Positions 44,385-53,283 of a DNA stretch of 64,000 bases are shown in pieces (position 1 is the first letter of the stretch; every line of letters begins with the position of its first letter). The notes below the pieces were generated by a model. The model worked only from the letters and a program-made list of their open reading frames with translations. It was not told the DNA's origin and did not search any database. The position numbers and the translations under genes were made by a program. The stretch spans positions 4,828,501 to 4,892,500 of the forward strand of contig NC_014501.1 in assembly GCF_000147335.1 (NCBI RefSeq), given 5' to 3'. Source of the stretch: Gloeothece verrucosa PCC 7822 (GTDB lineage Bacteria; Cyanobacteriota; Cyanobacteriia; Cyanobacteriales; Microcystaceae).

Positions 44385-44404
44385 GTCGGGAACGAGTTCC
44401 CGAC
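44385..44404. repeat. Perfect palindromic hairpin
   Basis: GTCGGGAAC, GA, GTTCCCGAC gives a perfect 9-bp inverted repeat. It lies about 100 bp upstream of the hsp70 start codon and has no T-run on either side, so it is more like an operator or a dispersed palindrome than a terminator. Confidence 0.7.
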
Positions 44405-45035
44405 TGTTAGAAAATATCGGCAATTTAGTGGGTTAGGGATTTAGGATAAGTTTTTTGATTTAATTGTTTTGAGCTTTTAGCTATTTGCCGTTTTAAGATT
44501 AACTGTGGCTTTTAATTTTTAGCTTATTCAATGAAACTTTCATGACTTTAAATCACGCTACTCAGGAGAATATAACTACTTAGCTAACTCTTCTGTGTCT
44601 TAGACCTATCAGTTTTAGCTATGCAGTTATTGAATTTCGTTCATACTTAAATAAGTATTTATACCTCAAGTTTAAATGATTGCTTGATTAAGTAGCAGCG
44701 TTAATTACAATTTTTAATATTTTTACCAAAAAAGCAAAATTTAGACTATTTAGCGGGATTTAGAAAAACAACTTGGAAAAAAAAGGCTGAAAGCTTTTTC
44801 TACTATAGGTTTAACCTCGAAAACAGTTAAAGGTTTGATAGATATAGGTTTAAGAGGCTAAATTAGCCTAAACTTTTATTAGCAGGTTCAAAGCAAAAAA
44901 GCCTCAGTAAATCTACTAAGGTTCTGAAAACTTACTCATCTTTCAGGCAACTTTTTGTAACAAAAGTACATCAACTTTATTCGCGATCATAAGCCAATAA
45001 AATAGGACAAGAAACTAAAGGAATAATTTCTTTTA

Positions 45036-45079
45036 TAGCGCTACGCGCTAGGGAACAGGCAACAGGCAACAGGCAACAG
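45036..45079. repeat. TAGCG palindrome plus AACAGGC heptamer array
   Basis: TAGCGCTACGCGCTA (45036-45050) is an inverted repeat with 5-bp arms. It is followed at 45054-45079 by 3.7 perfect tandem copies of the heptamer AACAGGC. The unit differs from the other arrays in the window. Confidence 0.75.
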
Positions 45080-45259
45080 TTGATTATGACAAGGTTTTAT
45101 CTTCTCGCCATGTCCTAACTTTAATGCGTAGTGCTATAGCGCATCTTCGATAAACAATCTAGCCAATCCGGTTTTAGGATGAACGCCTAAAACTAATACA
45201 TATGCTCTATAATTTTTCCTAGAGGAATTTTAAATTTTTTCTGATTTTACCTCGGTTGG

Positions 45260-45589
45260 CTAAGGCTGAGTCTCGGGTGTATTAGAATCTTGGTGATTAG
45301 AAGGTAAGGTCTCTTGTTGTGGTGAGTTTTCTGGTTTTTTCGGGTTCGGGTTTTGTTGTGTTTGGATCTCTAATGTTTGTTGTTTGGGGTCTTTTTGTTC
45401 TAGCTGTTGTTGTTGTTGATTTTGCAAACGTTGAATTTCTCGTTCAATCTGTTGATTTCCCCGATCAAAAAATTGCTCTGTTCCTTGACCCCGAATCTGA
45501 GCTAAACTTTTGCTAGACTGTCCAGTCACGGTGACTACAGACAAAACAATTACGGTTGTGCTTAGAAAAAGACGGGCGATCTTTTCCAT
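45260..45589 (-). CDS. Secreted Gln/Pro-rich small protein
   Basis: A 109-residue protein started at the ATG at 45589 (MEKIARLFLSTTVIVL). A longer frame to 45622 adds eleven residues before the signal peptide and is less likely. The signal peptide ends near residue 28 (SLAQ). The mature protein is low-complexity: a Gln-rich helix with RQQIEREIQRLQNQQQQQ-like composition, then a Pro/Asn/Gln/Thr tail. No known domain. It is probably periplasmic or exported; the function is unknown. Confidence 0.6.
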   Translation of the reverse strand: MEKIARLFLSTTVIVLSVVTVTGQSSKSLAQIRGQGTEQFFDRGNQQIEREIQRLQNQQQQQLEQKDPKQQTLEIQTQQNPNPKKPENSPQQETLPSNHQDSNTPETQP

Positions 45590-45722
45590 AGTATTATCCA
45601 AAGACGAAAAAAATAGAACCATACAACGGTCTACTTCTATTGTAGTGGGTTCATTGAATCGCGAGTTGGGTGGGTTAAAATGCTTTAACCTAGGTCATCA
45701 GGCCCACCCTAAAAAATGTAAT

Positions 45723-46241
45723 CTAAACGGCGGCGGCGAGTTCGTCGGTTTTTATTTCTCGCTTAGAAAGCACTTCTTGAAGTTCATGTTCTTGGTCCTT
45801 GCTTAAAGAAGTCCGCAAAACTTTACCGCCATAGGGAGCAACTTCTTCTAGCACTTTGTCGGGTGTAAATCTTCTGACTAAGACAAATAGCGCAGAAGAA
45901 CTCGGTTGTAGGGTTTCTCCTAATTCCCGCATAAAATCATCGTCAACCCCAATATCCTGTAATGCACCTGCTAGGGCACCACTAGCCGCACCAACCGCCG
46001 CACCGACTAAAGGCGCAAAAAATAATACTCCGATCAATAGTCCCCAAAAACTGCCACTAACCGCACCGGCAGCCGGTAAACTAACAGCCTGTTTGAGTTT
46101 TACTTTACCATCTTTGTCTTTAACAACAACGGCTGCGTCTTCTAATTCAATGAGATGTTCTCTCTGAAGTTTTGCCAAAGTTAGGCGCACTTCTTCGGCT
46201 TTGAATTCATCGTCGTAGGCGATCGCAATTAAATGACTCAT
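45723..46241 (-). CDS. DUF1269 family membrane protein
   Basis: A 172-residue protein started at the ATG at 46241 (MSHLIAIAYDDEFKAEE), the usual DUF1269 N-terminus. The N-terminal ferredoxin-like region is followed by a Gly/Ala-rich hydrophobic hairpin at about residues 58-90 (GLLIGVLFFAPLVGAAVGAA). The C-terminal part has SSSALFVLVRRFTPDKVLEE and GGKVLRTSLSKDQEHELQ. Family members are linked to stress and membrane association, but their function is not established. It is a single gene between a secreted protein and the phosphoketolase repeat region. Confidence 0.9.
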   Translation of the reverse strand: MSHLIAIAYDDEFKAEEVRLTLAKLQREHLIELEDAAVVVKDKDGKVKLKQAVSLPAAGAVSGSFWGLLIGVLFFAPLVGAAVGAASGALAGALQDIGVDDDFMRELGETLQPSSSALFVLVRRFTPDKVLEEVAPYGGKVLRTSLSKDQEHELQEVLSKREIKTDELAAAV

Positions 46242-46300
46242 TTTTATCCTCAATAATGTCTTACTAATGGTTAATTGTGGCGGGCGGATTAGTGATCAGC

Positions 46301-46574
46301 ATCAGTCATTAGTCGTGAATGATCAGTCATTAGTTATTAGTCATCAGTCATTAGTTATTAGTCATTAGTTATTAGTCATTAGTCATTAGTTATTAGTCAT
46401 TAGTCATCAGTCATTAGTTATTAGTTGTCATGTAGAGGCACTAAGAAAGAGCTTACATTAGTTATTTAATCATGATTGACTGTTAACGACCAATTAATGA
46501 CTATTGACTAACGACTATTGACTATTGACTATTGACTATTGACTAACGACTATTGACTAATGACTATTGACTAA
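46301..46574. repeat. Large inverted pair of heptamer arrays next to phosphoketolase
   Basis: The left array (about 46301-46429) has about 18 units of the types TAGTCAT, TAGTTAT and CAGTCAT. The right array (about 46482-46574) has units of the types ATTGACT and ATGACTA, the reverse complement. About 50 bp separate them. The two arms can pair over much of their length, giving a very long imperfect hairpin. It lies directly after the phosphoketolase stop codon and fills the gap to DUF1269. Confidence 0.85.
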
Positions 46575-46575
46575 T

Positions 46576-48984
46576 TTAATAAGGCCACTTCCAATCCAAA
46601 ATTTCCGCTTTATCCATGCCGTGAGTGCGGGCATAGTGTAAGTTATCGATGATCTCGTTTTTCATGCGCTCTTTGACATAAGCCGCCGCCGAACCGAGTT
46701 TAGGAACGCGATCGATCACATCGATCACCAAGCTAAAGCGGTCTATTTCGTTATTAATGGCCAATTCTAGGGGGGTGTTAATATTGCCTTTTTCTTTGTA
46801 ACCTCGCACATGGATGCGTTCTTGGTTACTGCGGCGATAGGTTAATTTGTGGATTAACCAGGGATAACCGTGAAAGTTGAAAATGATCGGTTTATCTTGG
46901 GTAAATAAACCATCAAAATCTCGCTCAGATAACCCGTGAGGATGTTCGCTTTCTGATTGTAATTTGAATAGATCAACGACGTTGATAAAACGGACTTTTA
47001 GGTCAGGGAATTCTGCGCGTAAAATGGCAGTAGCGGCTAAAGATTCCATCGTGGGAATATCACCACAGCAAGCCATAATTACATCGGGATTATCCGGTTC
47101 TTTATCACGATCATCATTACTGGCCCATTCCCAAATGCCTATGCCTTTGGTGCAGTGTTTAATGGCTTCATCCATGCTCAGATATTGCAGGTGTTTCTGC
47201 TTGTCAGAGACGATGACATTGACATAATTGGTACTGCGTAGGCAGTGATCGGCCACAGATAACAGACAATTAGCATCAGGGGGCAAATATACCCGCACTA
47301 CTTCTGCACTTTTATTGGTCACTAGATCGATAAAACCGGGGTCTTGATGGCTGAACCCGTTATGGTCTTGCCGCCAAACCACCGAAGATAGGAGAATATT
47401 TAAAGAAGAAATGGGCACTCGCCAACTTACTTCATGTTTACAGATATCTAACCATTTAGCGTGTTGGTTAAACATGGAGTCGATGACGTGAGCAAAGGCT
47501 TCATAAGTATGAAATAACCCATGACGACCTGTCAGAAGATAGCCTTCTAACCATCCTTCTAAGGTATGCTCACTGAGCATTTCCATGACTCGACCATCAG
47601 GTGATAATAAACTGCCGCCCTCATCTTCGGCTAAGTAGTTGGCTAACCAAGCTTTTTGGGTTACTTCATAGACGGCTTGAAGACGGTTAGAGGCTGTTTC
47701 ATCAGGACCAAAAAGACGGAAAGAGGTAGGGTTATTTTTGATTACATCCCGCAAAAATTCACCCAGTAAGCCGGTATTAGCCACTTCCTCTTTACCGGCT
47801 GCTGAGACACTCACCGCATAATCGCGAAAATCCGGTAATTTTAAATCTTTTCGCAGAATTCCCCCGTTAGCATGGGGGTTAGCACTCATCCGCCGTATGC
47901 CTTTGGGTGCGAGTTCTTTGAGTTCAGGAATGAGTTTACCCGTCTCGTCAAAGAGTTCCTCGGGTTTATAAGTTCTCATCCAGTCTTCTAGCATTTTTAA
48001 ATGGTCAGGGTTATTTTGCATTTCTCCCATCGGGACTTGATGCGCCCGCCAAAACCCTTCTACTTTTTTGCCGTCGACTTCTTTGGGTCCTGTCCATCCT
48101 TTGGGAGTACGCAAGATAATCATCGGCCAGCGAGGACGTTTTGCCACGCCGCTACTGCGGGCTTCTTCTTGGATGCTGCGAATTTGGGTAATACACTGTT
48201 CTACGGTAGCTGCCATCTTTTGGTGCATGATGTGAGGGTCATCTCCTTCTACTACATAAGGAGTGTAACCATAGCCAATAAAGAGGCTTTCGAGTTCTTC
48301 TGGACTAATGCGGGCGAGAATGGTGGGGTTAGCAATTTTGTAGCCGTTTAGGTGCAATATCGGTAATACAGCCCCGTCTCGAATGGGGTTGAGGTATTTA
48401 TTGGAGTGCCAAGCCGTCGCTAAAGGTCCGGTTTCGGCTTCTCCGTCACCCACCACCACTGATACAATTAAATTCGGGTTATCGTAGGCAGCACCGTAGG
48501 CGTGAGAAACACTATAACCTAATTCCCCGCCTTCATGAATTGAGCCGGGGGTTTCAGGGGTGCAGTGACTTCCAATGTGGCCCGGAAAAGAGAACTGTTT
48601 GAAGAATTTTTGCAACCCTTCTTCGTCTTCGCTTTTATCGGGGTAAATTTCTGAATAGGTTCCCTCTAAGTACACTGGGCCGAGTACCCCGGGTGCGCCA
48701 TGTCCGGGTCCGGCTAAGAAGATCATATCTAGGTCATATTTTTTAATTAGGCGGTTAAGATGAACGTAGGTAAAGCTTAAGCCGGGTGAGGTTCCCCAGT
48801 GTCCCAACAGACGAGCTTTAATATCTTCTGGTTGCAGGGGTCTTTTGAGCAAGGGGTTGTCTTTAAGATAAATCATACCAACGGCTAAATAATTGCAGGC
48901 ACGCCAGTAAGCATCTATTTTCCGCAGTTCTTCAGCAGATAAGGGCTGCTGTTCTAAAATGGGTTTCTCTGGTGCTGCTACCAT
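46576..48984 (-). CDS. xfp: Phosphoketolase (xylulose-5-P/fructose-6-P)
   Basis: An 802-residue thiamine-diphosphate enzyme that cleaves xylulose 5-phosphate or fructose 6-phosphate to acetyl phosphate and an aldose phosphate. Diagnostic segments are AGPGHGAPGVLGPVYLEG, the TPP-binding VVGDGEAETGPLATAWHS, and EHTLEGWLEGYLLTGRHG. The C-terminus ends near DWKWPY. It bypasses lower glycolysis and gives acetyl-CoA in the dark or under mixotrophy. The start ATG at 48984 has GGGAG upstream. It ends against a heptamer array; gap1 lies divergently about 725 bp upstream. Confidence 0.95.
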   Translation of the reverse strand: MVAAPEKPILEQQPLSAEELRKIDAYWRACNYLAVGMIYLKDNPLLKRPLQPEDIKARLLGHWGTSPGLSFTYVHLNRLIKKYDLDMIFLAGPGHGAPGVLGPVYLEGTYSEIYPDKSEDEEGLQKFFKQFSFPGHIGSHCTPETPGSIHEGGELGYSVSHAYGAAYDNPNLIVSVVVGDGEAETGPLATAWHSNKYLNPIRDGAVLPILHLNGYKIANPTILARISPEELESLFIGYGYTPYVVEGDDPHIMHQKMAATVEQCITQIRSIQEEARSSGVAKRPRWPMIILRTPKGWTGPKEVDGKKVEGFWRAHQVPMGEMQNNPDHLKMLEDWMRTYKPEELFDETGKLIPELKELAPKGIRRMSANPHANGGILRKDLKLPDFRDYAVSVSAAGKEEVANTGLLGEFLRDVIKNNPTSFRLFGPDETASNRLQAVYEVTQKAWLANYLAEDEGGSLLSPDGRVMEMLSEHTLEGWLEGYLLTGRHGLFHTYEAFAHVIDSMFNQHAKWLDICKHEVSWRVPISSLNILLSSVVWRQDHNGFSHQDPGFIDLVTNKSAEVVRVYLPPDANCLLSVADHCLRSTNYVNVIVSDKQKHLQYLSMDEAIKHCTKGIGIWEWASNDDRDKEPDNPDVIMACCGDIPTMESLAATAILRAEFPDLKVRFINVVDLFKLQSESEHPHGLSERDFDGLFTQDKPIIFNFHGYPWLIHKLTYRRSNQERIHVRGYKEKGNINTPLELAINNEIDRFSLVIDVIDRVPKLGSAAAYVKERMKNEIIDNLHYARTHGMDKAEILDWKWPY

Positions 48985-49709
48985 TAATGTTTTCTCCCTT
49001 GTCCTGTTTGTTATTGGTTAAGTTCTGACAATAAGATTTTTACAGGATTTGTCATTTATTTAGGTTATGTTAGGGTTAAAAGCCATCTGCTCATTTTTCA
49101 AATTAATAATCTTAAACTAACCCCATTATGTTAAACAATCATTAAGCTTTAGTTTAGCCGATGACTATCAATCTTACCACTTAACTTTAAATTTTTCTTA
49201 AAATTAATTCTTCTGTCTTAAGCTTGATCTATTATCAGAGTTTATTGATGTCAAGTCTGATCGGCTTCTTAAGGTTTTATTTATTTTTTCCTGGCCCGAG
49301 TCAGGCATATAGGAAAATAGCCTTCAAGAAAGTTTATGAACCCTAGAGAAATGGGGTACAATGAAAAATCTATCGGTCTTGTATGTCTTGAGGAAGAGGC
49401 GGCTAGAAGGCTTTTATTGTAAATTTTTGAATCTTTTCCGATTTGGTTGTACCAGGAGATATTTATAATTGGGGATGATAACCCGAGGTAAATACTGACT
49501 ATAGAATTAAACCGTGACAATCTCAAGTTATTATGTCTTGGAAGCTCTGACAAATGATTAATCTTGTTCACCAAAAAAATTACTATAGTAAAAATAGCGG
49601 CTTGTTCTTTTTTCCCCTGTAGCCAAGAAAAAAAGAAATTGAAGCTAAAAAACTTACAGTTTCTTGTTTGACAATTTCAGATCGATTAACCGAAATAGGA
49701 GTTTTTCAG
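48985..49709. other. Divergent intergenic region between phosphoketolase and gap1
   Basis: About 725 bp without a supported gene. A 97-residue minus-strand frame at 49281-49574 has no family resemblance. On the plus strand, TACAAT at 49357-49362 with TTATGA 17 bp upstream is a weak promoter candidate, which would give gap1 a leader of about 340 bases. Confidence 0.45.
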
Positions 49710-50747
49710 ATGGCAAAAGTTAAAGTCGGCATCAATGGATTTGGTCGAATTGGCAGACTGGTATTTCGAGCCGGCATCGACCATCCTGAGATAGAATTTG
49801 TTGGGATCAATGATTTAGTTCCCCCCGAAAATATCGCCTATTTATTGAAATATGACTCGACTCATGGTCGTTTCCGGGGCACAGTAGAAGCCACAGAAGA
49901 GGGGATCGTCGTCAATGGTAAGTTGATTCGCTGTTTCTCGATTAAAAATCCTGAAGAACTGCCTTGGAAAGACCTTGGCGTTCAGTATGTGGTTGAGTCA
50001 ACAGGATTATTTACCAATTATGATGGGGCTTACAAACACATCAGCGCCGGAGCCAAACGAGTCATTATCTCTGCACCGACTAAAGACCCCGATAAAGTGA
50101 AGACTTTTGTGGTGGGTGTGAATCATCATGAATTTGATCCCGCTAAAGATCAAATTGTTTCTAATGCAAGCTGTACCACGAACTGTCTGGCCCCAGTGGC
50201 TAAAGTGATTAATGATAATTTTGGATTAGCAGAAGGGTTAATGACCACAGTCCACGCCATGACAGCGACTCAACCTACTGTGGATGGACCTTCTAAAAAA
50301 GATATGCGCGGTGGACGGGGAGCCGCCCAAAATATTATTCCTGCTTCTACAGGAGCGGCTAAAGCGGTTACACTGGTGATCCCCACGTTAAAAGGGAAAT
50401 TAACGGGTATGGCTTTACGAGTGCCCACGCCTGATGTGTCTGTGGTGGACTTAACCTTTAAGACTGAGAAAGCCACCAGCTACAAAGAAATCTGTGCCGT
50501 GATGAAAGCGGCATCTGAAGGCGCGTTAAAAGGCGTTTTAGCCTATACCGATGAGGATGTAGTGTCTACCGATTTCACCACAGATCCCCATTCCAGTATT
50601 TTTGATGCAGGAGCCGGCATAGAACTTAATTCTAATTTCTTTAAGGTGGTCGCTTGGTATGACAACGAATGGGGTTATTCTTGCCGTATGCTAGACTTAA
50701 TTCTGGCGATGGAAGCTAAAGAAGCGGAAAGCATGGCAACGGTATAA
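49710..50747 (+). CDS. gap1: Glyceraldehyde-3-phosphate dehydrogenase, Gap1 type
   Basis: A 345-residue type I GAPDH. NAD-binding VGINGFGRIGRLVFRAG opens the protein, started at the ATG at 49710 as in homologues rather than at 49668. The catalytic Cys is in SNASCTTNCLAPVAK, and the C-terminus has WYDNEWGYSCRMLDLI. The segment INDLVPPENIAYLLKYDSTHGRF is of the glycolytic Gap1 kind in cyanobacteria rather than the photosynthetic Gap2 kind; this assignment is from memory of sequences and is likely but not certain. It is divergent from phosphoketolase, again grouping carbon catabolism genes. Confidence 0.9.
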   Translation: MAKVKVGINGFGRIGRLVFRAGIDHPEIEFVGINDLVPPENIAYLLKYDSTHGRFRGTVEATEEGIVVNGKLIRCFSIKNPEELPWKDLGVQYVVESTGLFTNYDGAYKHISAGAKRVIISAPTKDPDKVKTFVVGVNHHEFDPAKDQIVSNASCTTNCLAPVAKVINDNFGLAEGLMTTVHAMTATQPTVDGPSKKDMRGGRGAAQNIIPASTGAAKAVTLVIPTLKGKLTGMALRVPTPDVSVVDLTFKTEKATSYKEICAVMKAASEGALKGVLAYTDEDVVSTDFTTDPHSSIFDAGAGIELNSNFFKVVAWYDNEWGYSCRMLDLILAMEAKEAESMATV

Positions 50748-50909
50748 CGATCAAATTTAAGATATATACAGATGAAAGATGAGTAGAGACGGTGCCTGTA
50801 ACCTCTCTACTCTCTTGGCTTGGGTGTGCTAGAAATTCTGTTGTCTTGTAAAGTATCTATCATAAACTGTAATCAGTTTTCTCAGATAAAGACTAAAAAA
50901 AATCAATAT

Positions 50910-52604
50910 ATGTCCCGTAAATTTTCAATCTTAGCTTTTTTAATCACTCTAGGATTAACATTATATTTTTCCTCACCCCATCATTCTTTGATAGCCAGCG
51001 TTAATGCCAGTGGGGAACCAGTTCCTCAAGCGAGTACCCCTGAATCTCTCTCGAATACGGCTCCTCTGTTCGACAATCTTGGTAATTATCATCATCCCAT
51101 TTCCACTCAATCATCCCTGGCAGGGCGATATTTTGATCAAGGGTTAATTTTAGCTTATGGATTTAATCATGCCGAGGCAGGCCGTTCTTTTAAACAAGCG
51201 GCAAAACTTGACCCTAATTGTGCTATGTGTTACTGGGGAATAGCGTTTGTACTCGGACCTAATATTAACGCGCCGATGACAGATGAAGTCAACCAAGAAG
51301 CTTGGGATGCTCTTAATAGGGCGATCGCCTTGAGTCAGCAGGCCACAGCCAAAGAACAGGCCTACATTCAGGCCTTGGCAAAACGCTACTCTCATCAACC
51401 CCTTCAAGATAGATCGATGCTAGATTTAGCCTACGCCAACGCCATGAGAGAAGTCGCCCAACAATATCCTGATGATCCGGATGCGGCCACTCTATTCGCC
51501 GAAGCCCTCATGGATACCATGCCTTGGAATTATTGGCAGGAAAACGGATCGCCTAAGCCTGAAACCGTCGAAATATTGACCACTCTCGAATCAGTATTAG
51601 AAAAACATCCCAATCATGCGGGAGCTAATCATCTTTATATTCACGCCGTAGAAAAAGAACGGCCTCAACAAGCAAGTTCAGCCGCCGATCGCCTTCAAAA
51701 TTTAGTCCCTGCCTCTGGACATCTGGTTCATATGCCTTCCCACATTTACATCCGAGTTGGACGCTATCATGATGCAGTGGTTGCCAATCAAAAAGCCATT
51801 GAAGCTGATCAAAATTATTTAAAACATCCTCTGCTAAACAGTATTTATACCGCCGCCTATATGCCGCATAACCATCATTTTCTCTGGTTTGCTGCCTTAA
51901 TGAACGGACAAAGTGAAATTGCGCTCAATGCAGCCCGTCAAACAGCGATGGTAGAGCCAAAACTGATGCGAGACCCTAATTATGCTGGTGCTTTGCAACA
52001 TTTCTCAGTTATTCCCCTATACACCCTAATTCGCTTCAGCAAATGGTCGGAAATTTTGGCAACTCCTGCCCCAGATCAAGACCTCAAATATCCTACAGGG
52101 GTTTGGCACTATGCCAAGGGAATGAGTTTAGCCGCCACAGGGAATTTAAGTGAAGCCAAGCAAGAACTCCAACAGTTAGAGGCACTTGCTAACGACCCTT
52201 CTCTAAAAAACCTGAAAATTTGGGGCTTTAATTTTGCTGGGGAAATTCTCAAACTAGCTACTAATGTTTTGGCTGGAGAAATTGCCGCCAATGAGGGTAA
52301 TTATGATCAGGCCATCGCTTATTTAAAAACCGCCGTTAATATAGAAGATAACTTAATCTATACTGAACCTCCAGACTGGTATAGTCCTACCCACTATTTA
52401 CTGGGTATGATCGAACTTAAGGCTAACCGTCTCAGTGAAGCTGAACAAGCGTTTCGCACTGATTTAAAAATTTATCCAGAAAATGGCTGGTCATTATATG
52501 GATTAATTCAAAGTTTACAGGCACAGGGAAAAGTCCAAGCAGCAAAAACCCTACAAAAACGCTTTGAGGAAGCTTGGAAATATGCAGATTTTTCCTTAAG
52601 CTGA
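50910..52604 (+). CDS. Secreted TPR-repeat protein
   Basis: A 564-residue protein, started at the ATG at 50910 (MSRKFSILAFLITLGLTLY). The N-terminal signal or anchor is about residues 5-25. It then has a TPR solenoid: FDQGLILAYGFNHAEAGRSF with CAMCYWGIAFVLGPN, a central metal-site-like stretch GANHLYIHAVEKE and GHLVHMPSHIYIRVG, and C-terminal TPR units. The His-rich central region suggests a metal-linked or enzymatic role beyond simple scaffolding, but I cannot name the family. It is probably outside the cytoplasm. It lies 162 bp after gap1. Confidence 0.75.
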   Translation: MSRKFSILAFLITLGLTLYFSSPHHSLIASVNASGEPVPQASTPESLSNTAPLFDNLGNYHHPISTQSSLAGRYFDQGLILAYGFNHAEAGRSFKQAAKLDPNCAMCYWGIAFVLGPNINAPMTDEVNQEAWDALNRAIALSQQATAKEQAYIQALAKRYSHQPLQDRSMLDLAYANAMREVAQQYPDDPDAATLFAEALMDTMPWNYWQENGSPKPETVEILTTLESVLEKHPNHAGANHLYIHAVEKERPQQASSAADRLQNLVPASGHLVHMPSHIYIRVGRYHDAVVANQKAIEADQNYLKHPLLNSIYTAAYMPHNHHFLWFAALMNGQSEIALNAARQTAMVEPKLMRDPNYAGALQHFSVIPLYTLIRFSKWSEILATPAPDQDLKYPTGVWHYAKGMSLAATGNLSEAKQELQQLEALANDPSLKNLKIWGFNFAGEILKLATNVLAGEIAANEGNYDQAIAYLKTAVNIEDNLIYTEPPDWYSPTHYLLGMIELKANRLSEAEQAFRTDLKIYPENGWSLYGLIQSLQAQGKVQAAKTLQKRFEEAWKYADFSLS

Positions 52605-52643
52605 GTTCGACAGCGCAAAAAGGGAAAAAGGTCCGTAGGTTTT

Positions 52644-52670
52644 TAAAAAAACTTCGGGCATCCCCGAAGT
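52644..52670 (-). terminator. Strong minus-strand terminator without an adjacent gene
   Basis: On the minus strand ACTTCGGG, loop GATG, CCCGAAGT is a perfect 8-bp stem followed at once by seven T residues. The nearest minus-strand gene, purU, ends more than 600 bp away. The plus-strand TPR gene ends 47 bp upstream but has no T-run on that side. It may end a long purU 3' UTR or a small RNA in 52671-53283. Confidence 0.75.
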
Positions 52671-53283
52671 GAATTAGACATGGAATGCTTGTTGCTTATA
52701 GGTTTTGAACCATTTTCGATATCCCTTGCTTCGGAGACTAGATTTTTAATATACTTTAATTGAATGAGTCTGTTTTTTATAAAAGTGATCTGGAAACCTA
52801 ATGCTGTATAAATTGATAGGCAGGCAGATCTTTTGTTAACTAGAGTCTAAAAATCGGGACTCCAGTCCATAAATCAACGTTTTTACCGGCTTTTGAAGAT
52901 GACTTACCCGAAGTTTTTGGTGTAGAGGTAGCTAGGTTAAACCAGTTTAATAATTGGATTAATAGTTAACAGGGATAAAGAAATCGAGGAAAAATCTAAC
53001 CAAAGGCAAATTCTTGCCGTAAATAGATTTTAACTTTTAAGGCTATCCTACTTGGGGGTTGCTATATGTGATTTCTGTAGCCGGAAATGAATGGCTTTTA
53101 ATTGAAAAAGTTGGGAAAAACTGATGGTTTATGATCAGTAAAAAGATCTGTTAAAGCCTTAATCAATTTAATTTTTTTTATTAAATGAATTTTTAGATGT
53201 TAAAGCCGTCATTAACATCTAATTTTTTTTATCAATTTAATTGAGGACAATAGGAGAATCTGCTCGAGAAATTTTTCTAAAAA
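52671..53283. other. Noncoding region between TPR gene and purU
   Basis: About 610 bp with no supported ORF. It is bounded at its left by a strong minus-strand terminator, so a small RNA transcribed leftward from within this region, or a long purU trailer, is possible. The sequence CCCGAAGTTTTTGG recurs near 52908-52921, resembling the end of the terminator. Confidence 0.45.

Larger units (their letters stand above)
44290..45259. other. Long intergenic region upstream of the Hsp70-dynamin operon
   Basis: About 970 bp of AT-rich DNA without a gene I can support. On the minus strand, GATAATTTT and GATAAATAG within 70 bp of the hsp70 start are possible -10 elements, but no -35 is clear. The region contains a perfect palindrome at 44385-44404 and a palindrome plus heptamer array at 45036-45079, listed separately. 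Confidence 0.5.

Noticed and set aside
45723..46167. Plus-strand ORF at 45856 opposite DUF1269
   Set aside because: Ala/Pro-rich shadow of the Gly/Ala membrane hairpin of DUF1269 on the other strand.
49281..49574. 97-residue minus-strand ORF between phosphoketolase and gap1
   Set aside because: No domain, no Shine-Dalgarno and a composition like noncoding DNA; kept as intergenic.
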